Shown piece after piece: positions 34,244-43,890 of a stretch of DNA of 64,000 bases. How positions within the stretch are numbered: position 1 is the first letter of the stretch; each line of letters opens with the position of its first letter. The position numbers were made by a program, and so were the translations under genes. Origin of the DNA: Aliidiomarina sp047920995 (lineage in GTDB: Bacteria > Pseudomonadota > Gammaproteobacteria > Enterobacterales > Alteromonadaceae); NCBI RefSeq assembly GCF_047920995.1, contig NZ_JBLRWZ010000003.1, forward strand, positions 1 through 64,000, given 5' to 3'. Below the pieces are notes generated by a model. That model had not been told where the DNA came from. It saw only the letters and a list, made by a program, of their open reading frames with translations, and made no database searches.

Positions 34244-36811
34244 TTATTCTTCTGCTGCCCCTACCGTGCGAATCGAAATAGTATTCGCTTCAATATCGGC
34301 ACGCTGGAACCATATCGGCGCCAACTGCGGCATATCTGAATACAACTCAGTTTGATCAATGTAATGTGGCGAACGAATATCTGAAGACTGCGAATAAGTA
34401 AGTAACCCGCGGCCAACTGGCCCATCTTCAGTAAACTCCATCACAAACATCCAGCTCGAGCCACTCGTAATGTGATATCCCTCTTCTGAAAGCTGAGTGC
34501 CCGGCAACGAAGGATAACGATGGCGTGGCAACAATGTGCCATCTTCCGCACCTTGGGAACGAAACACATTGAAGCCACCTTCAATGTTATTTGCGCCACC
34601 CCATGGCAGGCGATTACCACTAGCAACTCCATTGGGTAAGCTACGCTCAACAAATTGCACATCGCCTAGCGGCGCCATGATATCAAGCCCGGCTTGATCT
34701 ATTGTTTGTACCGCTTGGGCTAACAATTGCACCGCTTGCTGATTACTGCCTAAACCTGAAGGGGTAGTGAGTGGTTGCTGCACTGTATAAGGAATAGCCC
34801 ACGTAGGGTTGCGGCTAAATTTCTCCGCAAATTCACGGAACACCATTGCACCTACACTAGCTTTGTCCATGCGGCCATCCCACATTGCTAACGCAGCACA
34901 GGCTTGTACAATGCTTACCTCGGCTTCACCAACTAGCACTGGTGCGGCGCCTTGGGATGAGCATGCAGAAAGAAGATCGGCTAACAGCTCTTCACCTAGG
35001 AACGCACGATTGCTAAACAAAGTTTCCTCAAGCTCAGTAAGTGAAACTGAAGCGATTTCCGTTAGTTTCTTCTGACCCATACGTGAACGTAAGGTTTGCT
35101 GATTATTCACCGGCCCGAACAACAATAGATCCGCATTCTCATTACTCATGATCGGTGCTTCCGGGTTGGTTAACCAGAAACTATCATTCGAGTTTTGCAC
35201 GAAATCACTGCGGCGTAATCTTGGCGCGCGTTGGTGCGGTACTTTACCAAGCGGCCGGAAGATATCGCTATTCCCGGGCACTAAAGTAAATGGTGCTTGG
35301 CCACGAATGGCCAGCAACGGTAAACTGGTACGAATTGTTTGTAAGGCTTCAGGGCGCAAATCAGGCACAGATGAACCATCCGTGAAGAATACATCACCGT
35401 GTTTATCAGCCACCATCGCGTTATTGAAAATCAAACCCGTGTATTTACCAAACACTGATTCTACTTCATCAATATCAGAAGCAAGATTTAAGCCTAACCA
35501 GTGGTCTAAAATATCCCAGTTTGGTAGGTTCGCATCATGCAATGCAAAAGCTGAAGTAGTACCTACTAAATCGGCTCCCCATTCAAACGCACCAGGAATG
35601 GTCAGCATTGGGCCAAACGAGCTGTGATAAAAAGTTTTCTCCAATGTAATCGCGCTACCCGGCCCAGTAGCCACCTGAATTTGATAGGTTTCGGGCTGAA
35701 TTTGGTGTGGTTCACCATCTACTAAGTAAGTAAGCCCAGACGCATCACTGGTATCTAATTCCAACTGATACACAATGAAGCGCTCAGCGGTAGAGAAGGT
35801 GTGGGTCCAGGCAATGTTTTCGTTGTAACCAATATTCACAACACCCGGCATACCCGAGAGTGAACCACCTACAACTTTCATTTCGCCCGGAATTTCGATA
35901 CCGAAGCGCCAAAAACGTTGGTTACCAACGTGGGGGAAGTGCGGGTTTGCCAACAACATACCGTTGCCACTGGCGGTAACATCACTACCGAGCGCCCAAC
36001 CATTTGAGCCTAACTCTGAAGGGTTTACTTCTGGCATAGTTACGGATTGCGCGGTAAACGAACTATTCAGTGCGGTTGCGCCGGCAACTGGCGTAGGTTG
36101 GAAATTTTCGCCCGGCGGCACACCAATAAATAATGGTTGTAAGAAGTTGGCTGCACCTGGCAGTAAGGCAACACCAAGTGCATAGGTAAGCATATCTACA
36201 TCAGTAATATCGCGTACCCACGGCATGCCAGCACAAGGCGGGGCTATGTTTTCTACACCCGTTTCACTAAGGTAATGATTGTAACCTGCAGCGTAACCCT
36301 GCAATAAAGCCTGGCTATGAGTGCTCAAGTTACCAATGTTTTGTTCGGCTAAAGCACGGATGCCAAGCGCTTTGTAAGTAAAATCGTTAATTACGTTGCC
36401 ACTATCGCCCGAACCTAACACGGCATCAGGGCCAAAATACGCAGATCGTTGCGAGTTAAAGCGCACAATTTGATCTGCTAAAACACAAATATTATCTTCT
36501 GCAAATGCGAATGCGGTTCCAAAGGCAATGCCTTCAAGGCTATCGGAAGTAATATGCGGTACACCAAAATCGGTTCGGCGAATTTCTGCTGATACTTCAC
36601 CTGGAGCATACACCGTTACTTCTGGAAATTGATAATTAGACGTTGCCGGTGGATATGGTGGCGGCGGCGTTCCGGTTGGCGGATTCGTTTCTGTGAATAC
36701 TGTTGGGCTCGTTGATGAAGAACCAAAACAGCCAGCTAATGCTACCGAGCATGCTAGCGCTAATGCGCCGAGCTGCAGCGGCCGTAGTGAAGTGGGTACG
36801 TGAGTTTTCAT
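34244..36811 (-). CDS. Penicillin acylase-family (Ntn-hydrolase) lipoprotein
   Basis: 855 residues. A lipoprotein signal peptide with lipobox VALAGC (Cys28), then a Pro/Thr/Ser linker, alpha-subunit region (about 65-265), and the autocleavage site Gly268-Ser269 with Asn270 (GSNGWALG), where Ser269 becomes the N-terminal nucleophile of the beta subunit. The family includes penicillin, aculeacin and acyl-homoserine lactone acylases (PvdQ, QuiP). The substrate cannot be told from sequence; a quorum-quenching or peptide-amide role is possible. Monocistronic. Confidence 0.88.
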   Translation of the reverse strand: MKTHVPTSLRPLQLGALALACSVALAGCFGSSSTSPTVFTETNPPTGTPPPPYPPATSNYQFPEVTVYAPGEVSAEIRRTDFGVPHITSDSLEGIAFGTAFAFAEDNICVLADQIVRFNSQRSAYFGPDAVLGSGDSGNVINDFTYKALGIRALAEQNIGNLSTHSQALLQGYAAGYNHYLSETGVENIAPPCAGMPWVRDITDVDMLTYALGVALLPGAANFLQPLFIGVPPGENFQPTPVAGATALNSSFTAQSVTMPEVNPSELGSNGWALGSDVTASGNGMLLANPHFPHVGNQRFWRFGIEIPGEMKVVGGSLSGMPGVVNIGYNENIAWTHTFSTAERFIVYQLELDTSDASGLTYLVDGEPHQIQPETYQIQVATGPGSAITLEKTFYHSSFGPMLTIPGAFEWGADLVGTTSAFALHDANLPNWDILDHWLGLNLASDIDEVESVFGKYTGLIFNNAMVADKHGDVFFTDGSSVPDLRPEALQTIRTSLPLLAIRGQAPFTLVPGNSDIFRPLGKVPHQRAPRLRRSDFVQNSNDSFWLTNPEAPIMSNENADLLLFGPVNNQQTLRSRMGQKKLTEIASVSLTELEETLFSNRAFLGEELLADLLSACSSQGAAPVLVGEAEVSIVQACAALAMWDGRMDKASVGAMVFREFAEKFSRNPTWAIPYTVQQPLTTPSGLGSNQQAVQLLAQAVQTIDQAGLDIMAPLGDVQFVERSLPNGVASGNRLPWGGANNIEGGFNVFRSQGAEDGTLLPRHRYPSLPGTQLSEEGYHITSGSSWMFVMEFTEDGPVGRGLLTYSQSSDIRSPHYIDQTELYSDMPQLAPIWFQRADIEANTISIRTVGAAEE

Positions 36812-36926
36812 TATGCATTCCTTATTATTCTCGCTCTCGTTGGCAGCCTGCGGATTAAAACAGACCCTTCGAGTATTAACGGCAACTAAGGAAAGGTCAA
36901 ACCACTTAGTAATCTTCTAAAAAAGC

Positions 36927-36951
36927 AAAGGCTTCCAAATTGGAAGCCTTT
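36927..36951 (-). terminator. Terminator of the FKBP gene
   Basis: An 11-bp stem AAAGGCTTCCA/TGGAAGCCTTT with a 3-base loop; Ts follow on both strands. It sits 76 bases after the FKBP gene stop. Confidence 0.8.
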
Positions 36952-37026
36952 TTGTAAAAATTTATAACAAACTCTACAACGGCACGGCGCTAAAGAGCTG
37001 GAGCTTCGCGATAGCCGGCTAGAATC

Positions 37027-38019
37027 TTACTCTGCTGGGTTAATATCCAACAATTCAACCTCAAAAATCAACGTTGAATAAGGTTGAATTACACCATTTG
37101 CTCGCTCGGTAGCGCCGTATGCTAAATTTGCTGGAATTACAAAACGGTATTTAGCGCCAACTTGCATTAACTGCAAACCTTCGGTCCAGCCAGAAATTAC
37201 TCGATTCAGTGGAAAGCTAATTGGCTCACCACGCTCATAAGAGCTATCGAATACTTCACCGGTAACCAGCGAGCCTTCATAGTGAACCATTACGTTATCA
37301 GTAGCTTCAGGACGCTCACCATCGCCTTCGCGAATTACTTCGTACTGTAAACCACTATCGGTAACAACTACACCGTCGCGGGCTGCATTCTGTTCTTGAA
37401 ACGCTTCACCAATGCTTAAATTATCAGCGCCAGGTACTTCGCCCGGTGCAGGCTGAGTTAGGATGTCACGGATTATTTCCCACTGCTCATCAATTTCGTC
37501 ATCATTCAAGCGGCTTTCACCACGAACTGAATCTGAGAAACCAGCTACCACGGCAGCGCCGCTTAAGCCTTTGCCATAATCGCCTAAGTAATCGTCTACG
37601 GTAAGCACTTGCACAGCCATATACGCACCTAAGGTATATAGCATTTCGCTCACTTCATCGTCTTCTGCAAGAGTAAACTCTTCGATAGGCGGCAAACCAA
37701 CCAACATATCATCTGCAGTGATACCGCGGGCAGTAAGCTCATATTCAAAGCGCTCTACTTCGGCACGCGGTTGCAAATGCAACAAATCTAAGAAGCCCAC
37801 AATCATTGCTTCTTGCTTGTCCGCATCATCAAGGTCTGGATATTGCTCTAAAACGTTGTCAATTAACTGACGAGCTTCCCGCAAAGAAGCGGCACCCACA
37901 GCGTATGAACGCAAATCTGTTTCATCATTTAGATTTACTTCTCCCGGTGCATGGCCACCACAGGCTACTAAAACTACGGCCATAAACGCCACCGACAAGA
38001 ATTTAATCATTAACTTCAT
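37027..38019 (-). CDS. FKBP-type peptidyl-prolyl isomerase, lipoprotein
   Basis: 330 residues from the ATG at 38019, set by GGAG 7 bases upstream (an ATG at 38037 is less likely). Lipobox VVLVAC, then a long helical N-terminal region (about 30-190) like the FkpA/Mip dimerisation domain, and a C-terminal FKBP domain (about 220-328: VMVHYEGSLVTGEVFDSSYERG, VISGWTEGLQLMQVGAKY, ANLAYG). It probably folds outer-membrane or periplasmic proteins. Longer than E. coli FkpA (270). Divergent from slyX, as fkpA is in enterics. Confidence 0.9.
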   Translation of the reverse strand: MKLMIKFLSVAFMAVVLVACGGHAPGEVNLNDETDLRSYAVGAASLREARQLIDNVLEQYPDLDDADKQEAMIVGFLDLLHLQPRAEVERFEYELTARGITADDMLVGLPPIEEFTLAEDDEVSEMLYTLGAYMAVQVLTVDDYLGDYGKGLSGAAVVAGFSDSVRGESRLNDDEIDEQWEIIRDILTQPAPGEVPGADNLSIGEAFQEQNAARDGVVVTDSGLQYEVIREGDGERPEATDNVMVHYEGSLVTGEVFDSSYERGEPISFPLNRVISGWTEGLQLMQVGAKYRFVIPANLAYGATERANGVIQPYSTLIFEVELLDINPAE

Positions 38020-38191
38020 GAATTTCTCCGCTATCATGTAGGTTCAACGCTGAACGCGTTAGGATAATACCAAAACGGTGCTACCCCAATTTCAAGATCA
38101 TTGTGTGCGTTAACATAACTGCAAATCACCACACAAACAGGCGCCTATCATATACGTAAATGACCATGAATGACTACGGGATAACGAAAGA

Positions 38192-38488
38192 ATGACGGAA
38201 TTTCCGGCTGAATCACAAAATGTACCGATAGAATCAGAATCTACGGCAGATAAAAACACGCTCTCTTCTGACAAAGGCTACGCTGCCCTCGAGCAACGGG
38301 TTATTGATCTAGAAAGCCAATTGGCATTTCAGGAAGATACCATTAGCGAATTAAACCGTTTAGTTGCGAAGCAAAGCGATGAGTTGCAGCGCATCCAAAA
38401 GCACATCATGATAATGGCTGAGCGCGTGCAGCAAATTCCTGAAAGCTCAGCGCCATCATCTGCCGACGAGCGTCCACCTCATTATTAA
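38192..38488 (+). CDS. slyX: SlyX family protein
   Basis: 98 residues, a coiled coil (about 30-80: LEQRVIDLESQLAFQEDTI) ending in the family tail PPHY. The function is unknown. The N-terminal 28 residues are polar and extra compared with E. coli SlyX (72). It is 13 bases before prkB. Confidence 0.9.
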   Translation: MTEFPAESQNVPIESESTADKNTLSSDKGYAALEQRVIDLESQLAFQEDTISELNRLVAKQSDELQRIQKHIMIMAERVQQIPESSAPSSADERPPHY

Positions 38489-38501
38489 GGAAGTTTGATA
38501 T

Positions 38502-39380
38502 ATGTCAGCACACCACCCAGTTATAGCGGTTACCGGTTCATCTGGTTCGGGAACCACCACAACCAGCCAAGCAGTGCGGCATATTTTCCGTTCGCTGAGA
38601 GTAAATGCAGCCTTCGTTGAAGGTGATAGCTTTCACCGCTACACCCGCCCCGAAATGGATATGGCGATTCGCAAAGCACAAGAGCAAGGCAAACACATTA
38701 GCTACTTCGGCCCAGAAGCCAACGATCTGCAGGCCCTTGAAGCCCTTTTCAAAACCTACGGCGAAAGTGGCCAAGGCGAATACCGCCATTATTTACATAG
38801 TTTTGATGATGCGGTGCCCTACAATCAAATGCCCGGCACCTTCACACCATGGGAACCATTACCGAAAGAAACCGATTTACTGTTCTATGAGGGGTTACAT
38901 GGTGCCGCAGTTGGGGAGAATTATGATGTAGCCAAGCATGTAGATTTAATGATCGGTATGGTGCCGATCGCCAACCTAGAGTGGATTCAGAAAATTATTC
39001 GGGATACCTCAGAACGGGGGCATTCTCGTGAATCTGTTGCGCAAAGTATTGTGCGCAGTATGGACGATTACATTCACCACATCGTACCGCAATTTTCGCG
39101 TACCCATATTAACTTTCAGCGTGTGCCTACGGTGGATACATCGAACCCATTTAGCGCCAAAGATATTCCATCTATGGATGAAAGTTTTGTAGTAATTCGC
39201 TTCCGCGGAATTTCTGATGCGAATTTTCCATATTACTTGCAGATGATTGATGGCTCATTTATGTCGCGTATTAACACGCTGGTAGTGCCGGGCGGCAAGA
39301 TGGGATTAGCGATGGAGTTGATCCTCACACCGCTAATTGAACGGATACTAGCGAAACGTTTGGTTGCCAATAAGAAATAG
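38502..39380 (+). CDS. prkB: Phosphoribulokinase/uridine kinase-family protein PrkB
   Basis: 292 residues, near E. coli PrkB (289). P-loop VTGSSGSGTTTT (about 10-21). No Calvin cycle gene is seen, so the substrate is not known; the family is usually named by similarity to phosphoribulokinase. In E. coli it neighbours yhfA and crp. Here yhfA follows convergently only 8 bases away and crp is absent. Confidence 0.9.
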   Translation: MSAHHPVIAVTGSSGSGTTTTSQAVRHIFRSLRVNAAFVEGDSFHRYTRPEMDMAIRKAQEQGKHISYFGPEANDLQALEALFKTYGESGQGEYRHYLHSFDDAVPYNQMPGTFTPWEPLPKETDLLFYEGLHGAAVGENYDVAKHVDLMIGMVPIANLEWIQKIIRDTSERGHSRESVAQSIVRSMDDYIHHIVPQFSRTHINFQRVPTVDTSNPFSAKDIPSMDESFVVIRFRGISDANFPYYLQMIDGSFMSRINTLVVPGGKMGLAMELILTPLIERILAKRLVANKK

Positions 39381-39388
39381 GCTCGCAG

Positions 39389-39823
39389 TTAACCTGCGAG
39401 TACGCTAAAGCTATGCGTAATATTTACGCTAGCACCGAGCATAATTGAAACCGAACAATATTTATCGGCACTCAATTTCACTGCCCGCTCTACATGTTTC
39501 TCTTCAATATCATTACCATACACAGTGAAGTGTAGGTGAATATCGGTGAACACAGCTGGCACGGCATTCGCGCGCTTGCCTTCCACCGCAACTTCACAGC
39601 GCACGAATTGCTGCTTGGTTTTCTGCAAAATACTTACCACATCTACCGAAGAGCAGCTTCCCGCGGCCATCAGTACCATTTCCATTGGGCTAGCGCCTAC
39701 GGCTTTATCGCCATCGAACACCACGGCGTGGCCACTACCTGAAGTAGCCACAAATTTATTACCATCAAGCCATTGCACCTTGGCGCTCATAGGCGCCGGT
39801 GCCGTGTTCGTTGCATTATTCAT
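39389..39823 (-). CDS. yhfA: OsmC-family protein YhfA
   Basis: 144 residues. OsmC/Ohr fold with the conserved redox cysteine in GSCSSVDVVSIL (about residues 51-62) and a second cysteine near ADKYCSVSIML. It could reduce organic peroxides, but the YhfA subgroup has no proven substrate. AAGGAGAGG precedes the ATG. It follows astD by 9 bases and is the last gene of the leftward cluster. Confidence 0.9.
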   Translation of the reverse strand: MNNATNTAPAPMSAKVQWLDGNKFVATSGSGHAVVFDGDKAVGASPMEMVLMAAGSCSSVDVVSILQKTKQQFVRCEVAVEGKRANAVPAVFTDIHLHFTVYGNDIEEKHVERAVKLSADKYCSVSIMLGASVNITHSFSVLAG

Positions 39824-39832
39824 AGCCTCTCC

Positions 39833-41302
39833 TTAAAAGCGTAAACCCGGGTTTAATGTAGCCGGGAAATCTACCTTTTCAGCTTCTACGGAAGCTACTG
39901 GGTAAGCACAGTAATCGGCAGCATAATAAGCACTTGGCCGATGGTTACCGCTTTCGCCAATGCCACCAAAAGGTGCTGCGCTACTGGCGCCTGTAATAGG
40001 CTTGTTCCAGTTCACGATACCAGCACGAATATGGGTAAAGAAATGCTCCCAATCGGCGCGCTCATCGGCCAGTAAGCCCGCAGAAAGCCCGAAACGGGTA
40101 TTGTTCGCTTCCGCGATAGCCGCAGCAAAATCAGTGTAGCGATACACTTTCAATAGTGGCCCGAAATGCTCTTCATCTGGCATTTCCCGAATATGGGTTA
40201 CATCTAAAATACCCGGTGTTACGAACCCTTTTTCGCTATCAGCTTGCTGCATTTCTACCAGCACTTCAGCGCCATTGGCCAGCAACTGCTTCTGCGCAGA
40301 AACCATACCCGCAGCCGCTTTTGCAGAAATCATTGCGCCCATAAACGGCTGATCTTCCGCATCGTAAACACCCACTTGGATATTCTTCGTTACTTCGAGC
40401 AAGCGCTGCAAAATCGCATCGCCATTGGCATTATTTTCAATAAATACTCTGCGTGAGCAGGTACAGCGCTGGCCACTAGTAACAAACGCCGATTGCACAA
40501 TGTTATGCACCGCAGCATCTACATCTCTTACACCTTTTACGATAAGTGCATTATTGCCACCCATTTCAAGCGCAAGAATCTTATCTGGCCGGCCACCAAA
40601 TTGCTCATGCAGTAATTTGCCTGTGGTAGAAGAGCCAGTAAAGAACAGGCCATCCATCTCCGCATGTGAGGTGAGTGCTTTACCAGTAGTAACAAAGCCT
40701 TGCACCAAGTTCAGCACGCCAGCAGGCAGGCCTGCTTGTTGCCACAGCTTCACTGTTTCTTCAGCAACATAAGGGGTAAGCTCACTCGGCTTAAACACTA
40801 CCACATTGCCTGCCAACAAGGCTGGAATAATATGGCCGTTCGGCAAGTGGCCTGGGAAATTATAGGGGCCAAATACAGCCACAACACCATGAGGCTTGTG
40901 GCGAATAAATGCCTTAGCACCAGGCATGTCATTCTCTACAACGCCCGTACGCTCGTGATATGCGCGCTCAGAAATTGTCGCTTTGCCTATCATGGCAGCC
41001 ACTTCTGTGCGGGTTTCCCACAACGGCTTACCGGTATCTTTAGCGATTACCAGTGCTAACGCCTCTTTGTTTTCTTCTAGAAGCTGAGAGAACTTCTGCA
41101 CAATCGCTAAACGATCGGCAAAGCTCGTGCGTGACCACGCCGGAAATGCCTTCCGTGCGGCCTGCATGGCTGCATCAACTTGCTCCGCGGTAGCCGCTTG
41201 GCCCCGCCAAATCTCTTGGTTCTTTGCTGGATCGACAGACACCATGTTTTCACCAGCGCCAGCTAACCATTGGCCATCAATAAATAACGTTTTCGAACTC
41301 AT
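39833..41302 (-). CDS. astD: N-succinylglutamate 5-semialdehyde dehydrogenase
   Basis: 489 residues. Step four of the arginine succinyltransferase pathway; NAD-dependent oxidation to N-succinylglutamate. Catalytic Glu246 (LALEMGGNN) and Cys280 (SGQRCTC) are present, with the FTGSSTTG cofactor motif. It lies in argD-astA-astD-yhfA order. astB and astE are not in this window and would have to be elsewhere. Confidence 0.96.
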   Translation of the reverse strand: MSSKTLFIDGQWLAGAGENMVSVDPAKNQEIWRGQAATAEQVDAAMQAARKAFPAWSRTSFADRLAIVQKFSQLLEENKEALALVIAKDTGKPLWETRTEVAAMIGKATISERAYHERTGVVENDMPGAKAFIRHKPHGVVAVFGPYNFPGHLPNGHIIPALLAGNVVVFKPSELTPYVAEETVKLWQQAGLPAGVLNLVQGFVTTGKALTSHAEMDGLFFTGSSTTGKLLHEQFGGRPDKILALEMGGNNALIVKGVRDVDAAVHNIVQSAFVTSGQRCTCSRRVFIENNANGDAILQRLLEVTKNIQVGVYDAEDQPFMGAMISAKAAAGMVSAQKQLLANGAEVLVEMQQADSEKGFVTPGILDVTHIREMPDEEHFGPLLKVYRYTDFAAAIAEANNTRFGLSAGLLADERADWEHFFTHIRAGIVNWNKPITGASSAAPFGGIGESGNHRPSAYYAADYCAYPVASVEAEKVDFPATLNPGLRF

Positions 41303-41357
41303 ATATCCTTCCCCTAATTTGCATCACCGAACTGATTAGGTGCATTTAAAAAAAGCC

Positions 41358-42371
41358 CTATAAAGGTGCTAAGCGCACTGAATCACCTGCAGTTACCTGC
41401 AAGGCATCGGCTTGTTCTTGGGTTAAAATTACATTATCGCCACAGCAATTTACATCGGCTTGGCAGGCACGGAAATCTGTTAGCTTGGTGTTGCATATCA
41501 ACACATTCTCGCTCACTTCCGGTTGGCCAATTTGCACGGTAATTAAGCGGCTCTCGCGCACCGAGCGCAATTGGCTTACTTCAGCCTCTACGGTTGGCCC
41601 CGCGTCAAAAATATCCACATAACCGCGGTAGCGGAAACCTTCAGATTGCAATAGCTTTAATGCAGGTAAAGTATTCTGGTGCACTTTAGCAATCACATCT
41701 TGAGCAGCTTTATCTAACATATTTACGTAAATGGGAAAGCGCGGCATTAACTCAGCAATAAAGGTTTTTTCACCAATACCCGTAAGATAATCAGCGCTTG
41801 GGAAATCCATGGTGAAAAAGTGCTTCTCAAGCCAGTTCCAAAATGGTGAGCGGCCGTTCTCATCAGAAATGCCCCGCATTTCCGCAATTACTTGCTTGGC
41901 GAAACGCTCACGAAACTGTGCCATGAACAACAAGCGAAACTTAGATAGCACTCTGCCATTGCGCCCTTCTCGGTATGGCTCACGTAAAAACAGCGTGCAC
42001 AACTCACTTACCCCAGTGTAATCATTACACAGGGTAAGTGTTTGTAAAGCGTTATAAATATTGTGTTTACGCGAATGGTGTACCACTTTACCAAGATGGT
42101 AGTGGTAAAACGCATTCGTTAAGCCTACCGCAGCTTCAATGCCACTCACGCCCACAATTTGGCCGCTCTTGGTATCTTCCATCACGAACAGATACCCTTC
42201 TTCGCCTGGCTGCTTTAGCGAGGTTTTCGCAAATGCTTCCTGAGCGCCTTCAATACGTCGGCGCAGCAGGGTTTCATCTACTGGCAGCGAGGTGAAGCCG
42301 TGCCCCGATTCTACTGCGCAATCGTATAAGGCATCGTAATCACCTGCGGTGATCGGACGAACTACTAACAT
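41358..42371 (-). CDS. astA: Arginine N-succinyltransferase
   Basis: 337 residues, full length. First step of the AST pathway: succinyl-CoA plus arginine. Family sequence features include MLVVRPITAGDYDALYDCA at the start, EGRNGRVLSKFRLLFMAQF and RGYVDIFDAGPTVEAE. It follows argD by 17 bases and precedes astD by 55 bases. Confidence 0.95.
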   Translation of the reverse strand: MLVVRPITAGDYDALYDCAVESGHGFTSLPVDETLLRRRIEGAQEAFAKTSLKQPGEEGYLFVMEDTKSGQIVGVSGIEAAVGLTNAFYHYHLGKVVHHSRKHNIYNALQTLTLCNDYTGVSELCTLFLREPYREGRNGRVLSKFRLLFMAQFRERFAKQVIAEMRGISDENGRSPFWNWLEKHFFTMDFPSADYLTGIGEKTFIAELMPRFPIYVNMLDKAAQDVIAKVHQNTLPALKLLQSEGFRYRGYVDIFDAGPTVEAEVSQLRSVRESRLITVQIGQPEVSENVLICNTKLTDFRACQADVNCCGDNVILTQEQADALQVTAGDSVRLAPL

Positions 42372-42388
42372 AGTAATTCCCTTTGTTA

Positions 42389-43612
42389 TTAACTGTGTGC
42401 AGCTACTACTTTGGCTACTGCTGCTTCAAATCGCGCCATACCTTGGGCGATATCAGTTTCGGTAATTACTAGCGAAGGTGTAAATCGAATTACATCCATA
42501 CCTGCTACCAGCACCATTACACCCTCTTCAGCGCCAGCTACCAAAAACTCACGGGCTTTGCCTTTGTATTTCTCGTTCAGTGCCGCACCTAACAGCAAGC
42601 CTTGGCCGCGCACTTCTTCGAACACATCGTACTTATCGTTAATCTTCCGCAGCGCATCGCGGAACCACTGTTCACGCTCTTTCACGCCATCGAGCACTGC
42701 TTTGGTGTTTACAACATCCATCACGGCTTCCGCTACAGCACAGCCTAATGGATTCCCACCATAAGTGCTGCCGTGGGTGCCTGGCTTTAAGTGCGCAGCA
42801 ATTTCTGCAGTAGTAAGCATCGCGCCAATTGGGAAACCGCCACCAAGTGCTTTTGCGGTGGTTAAAATATCGGGAGTAATTCCGGTTTGCTCGTACGCAT
42901 ACAGAGTTCCGGTGCGGCCGAAACCACTTTGCACTTCATCGAAAATCAGCAATGCATTGTGCTTATCACACAATTCGCGCACACCTTTTAAAAACTCTTT
43001 CGTGCCCGGAACTACGCCACCTTCACCTTGCAACGGCTCAATCATTACAGCACAGGTGCTATCCGACATCACCGCCGCTAAACTCTCGAGGTTATTAAAC
43101 TCTACGTGCTGCACACCACCTGGCTTTGGTCCGAAACCATCAGAGTAAGCTGCTTGCCCACCTACAGTAACGGTAAAGAATGTACGGCCGTGGAAACCTT
43201 TGTGGAAAGCGATAATTTCTTGCTTCTGTTCACCGTAAACTTCCAATGCCCAACGGCGTGCTAGCTTTAGCGCTGCTTCGTTGGCTTCCGCGCCTGAGTT
43301 GGCGAAATATACGCGCTCGGCGAACGTGGCATCGGTAAGTTTTTTAGCTAAACGCAAAGCCGGTTCATTAGTAAGCACATTACTTAGATGCCACAGCTTG
43401 TTGGCCTGCTCGGTAAGTGCATTCACCATTGCCGGGTGGCAATGGCCTAGGCAGCTCACTGCAATACCGCCTGCAAAATCAATGTATTCGCGGTTTTCTT
43501 GATCCCAAACCCGCGAACCTTCGCCGCGTACAGGAATGATTGCCGCAGGATTGTAGTTCGGCACCATTACTTCATCAAATAACGCGCGAGTTACTGGCAT
43601 AACATTAGACAT
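42389..43612 (-). CDS. argD: Acetylornithine / succinylornithine aminotransferase
   Basis: 407 residues, class III PLP aminotransferase with Schiff-base Lys254 (TTAKALGGGFPIGAML). It can act in arginine synthesis (ArgD) and arginine breakdown (AstC); its place upstream of astA and astD points to the catabolic role here, possibly both. It starts 278 bases downstream of pabA, so its own promoter is likely. I saw no clear ArgR box in that gap. Confidence 0.94.
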   Translation of the reverse strand: MSNVMPVTRALFDEVMVPNYNPAAIIPVRGEGSRVWDQENREYIDFAGGIAVSCLGHCHPAMVNALTEQANKLWHLSNVLTNEPALRLAKKLTDATFAERVYFANSGAEANEAALKLARRWALEVYGEQKQEIIAFHKGFHGRTFFTVTVGGQAAYSDGFGPKPGGVQHVEFNNLESLAAVMSDSTCAVMIEPLQGEGGVVPGTKEFLKGVRELCDKHNALLIFDEVQSGFGRTGTLYAYEQTGITPDILTTAKALGGGFPIGAMLTTAEIAAHLKPGTHGSTYGGNPLGCAVAEAVMDVVNTKAVLDGVKEREQWFRDALRKINDKYDVFEEVRGQGLLLGAALNEKYKGKAREFLVAGAEEGVMVLVAGMDVIRFTPSLVITETDIAQGMARFEAAVAKVVAAHS

Positions 43613-43890
43613 TTACAAGCTCTCCTTTGAGGCGTATTTACGATACGCTCTATGAGGTTCAACAAAACAAATACGTTTGTACATACAAGTACAGAATACG
43701 CCTATTATGCCATGAATGAAGGTAAATGTCTGTGCTGTTAAAGCGTTATGGAAAAAGGGCTAGAAGCGAAAAATTAGTTTTGCGAATAAGGCGCATAAGT
43801 ATGCAATGAAGTGTAAATGATGCGTGCAGATGTATGGCGCTACAACCCGATTAGGTAATATTTATTCTAAGGTTTAATTACAGAGAAACT

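Noticed and set aside
36812..37026. Possible short gene between the acylase and FKBP genes
   Set aside because: Only the FKBP terminator and low-complexity sequence were found; no frame with a ribosome site.
43674..43690. Short palindrome TTGTACATACAA before argD
   Set aside because: It is short, has a 2-base centre, and matches no regulator consensus I know; not reported as a site.
43613..43890. ArgR boxes before argD
   Set aside because: Only single half-sites (for example ATGAATG near 43713) are seen, with no second half at the right distance. The gap otherwise shows no gene.
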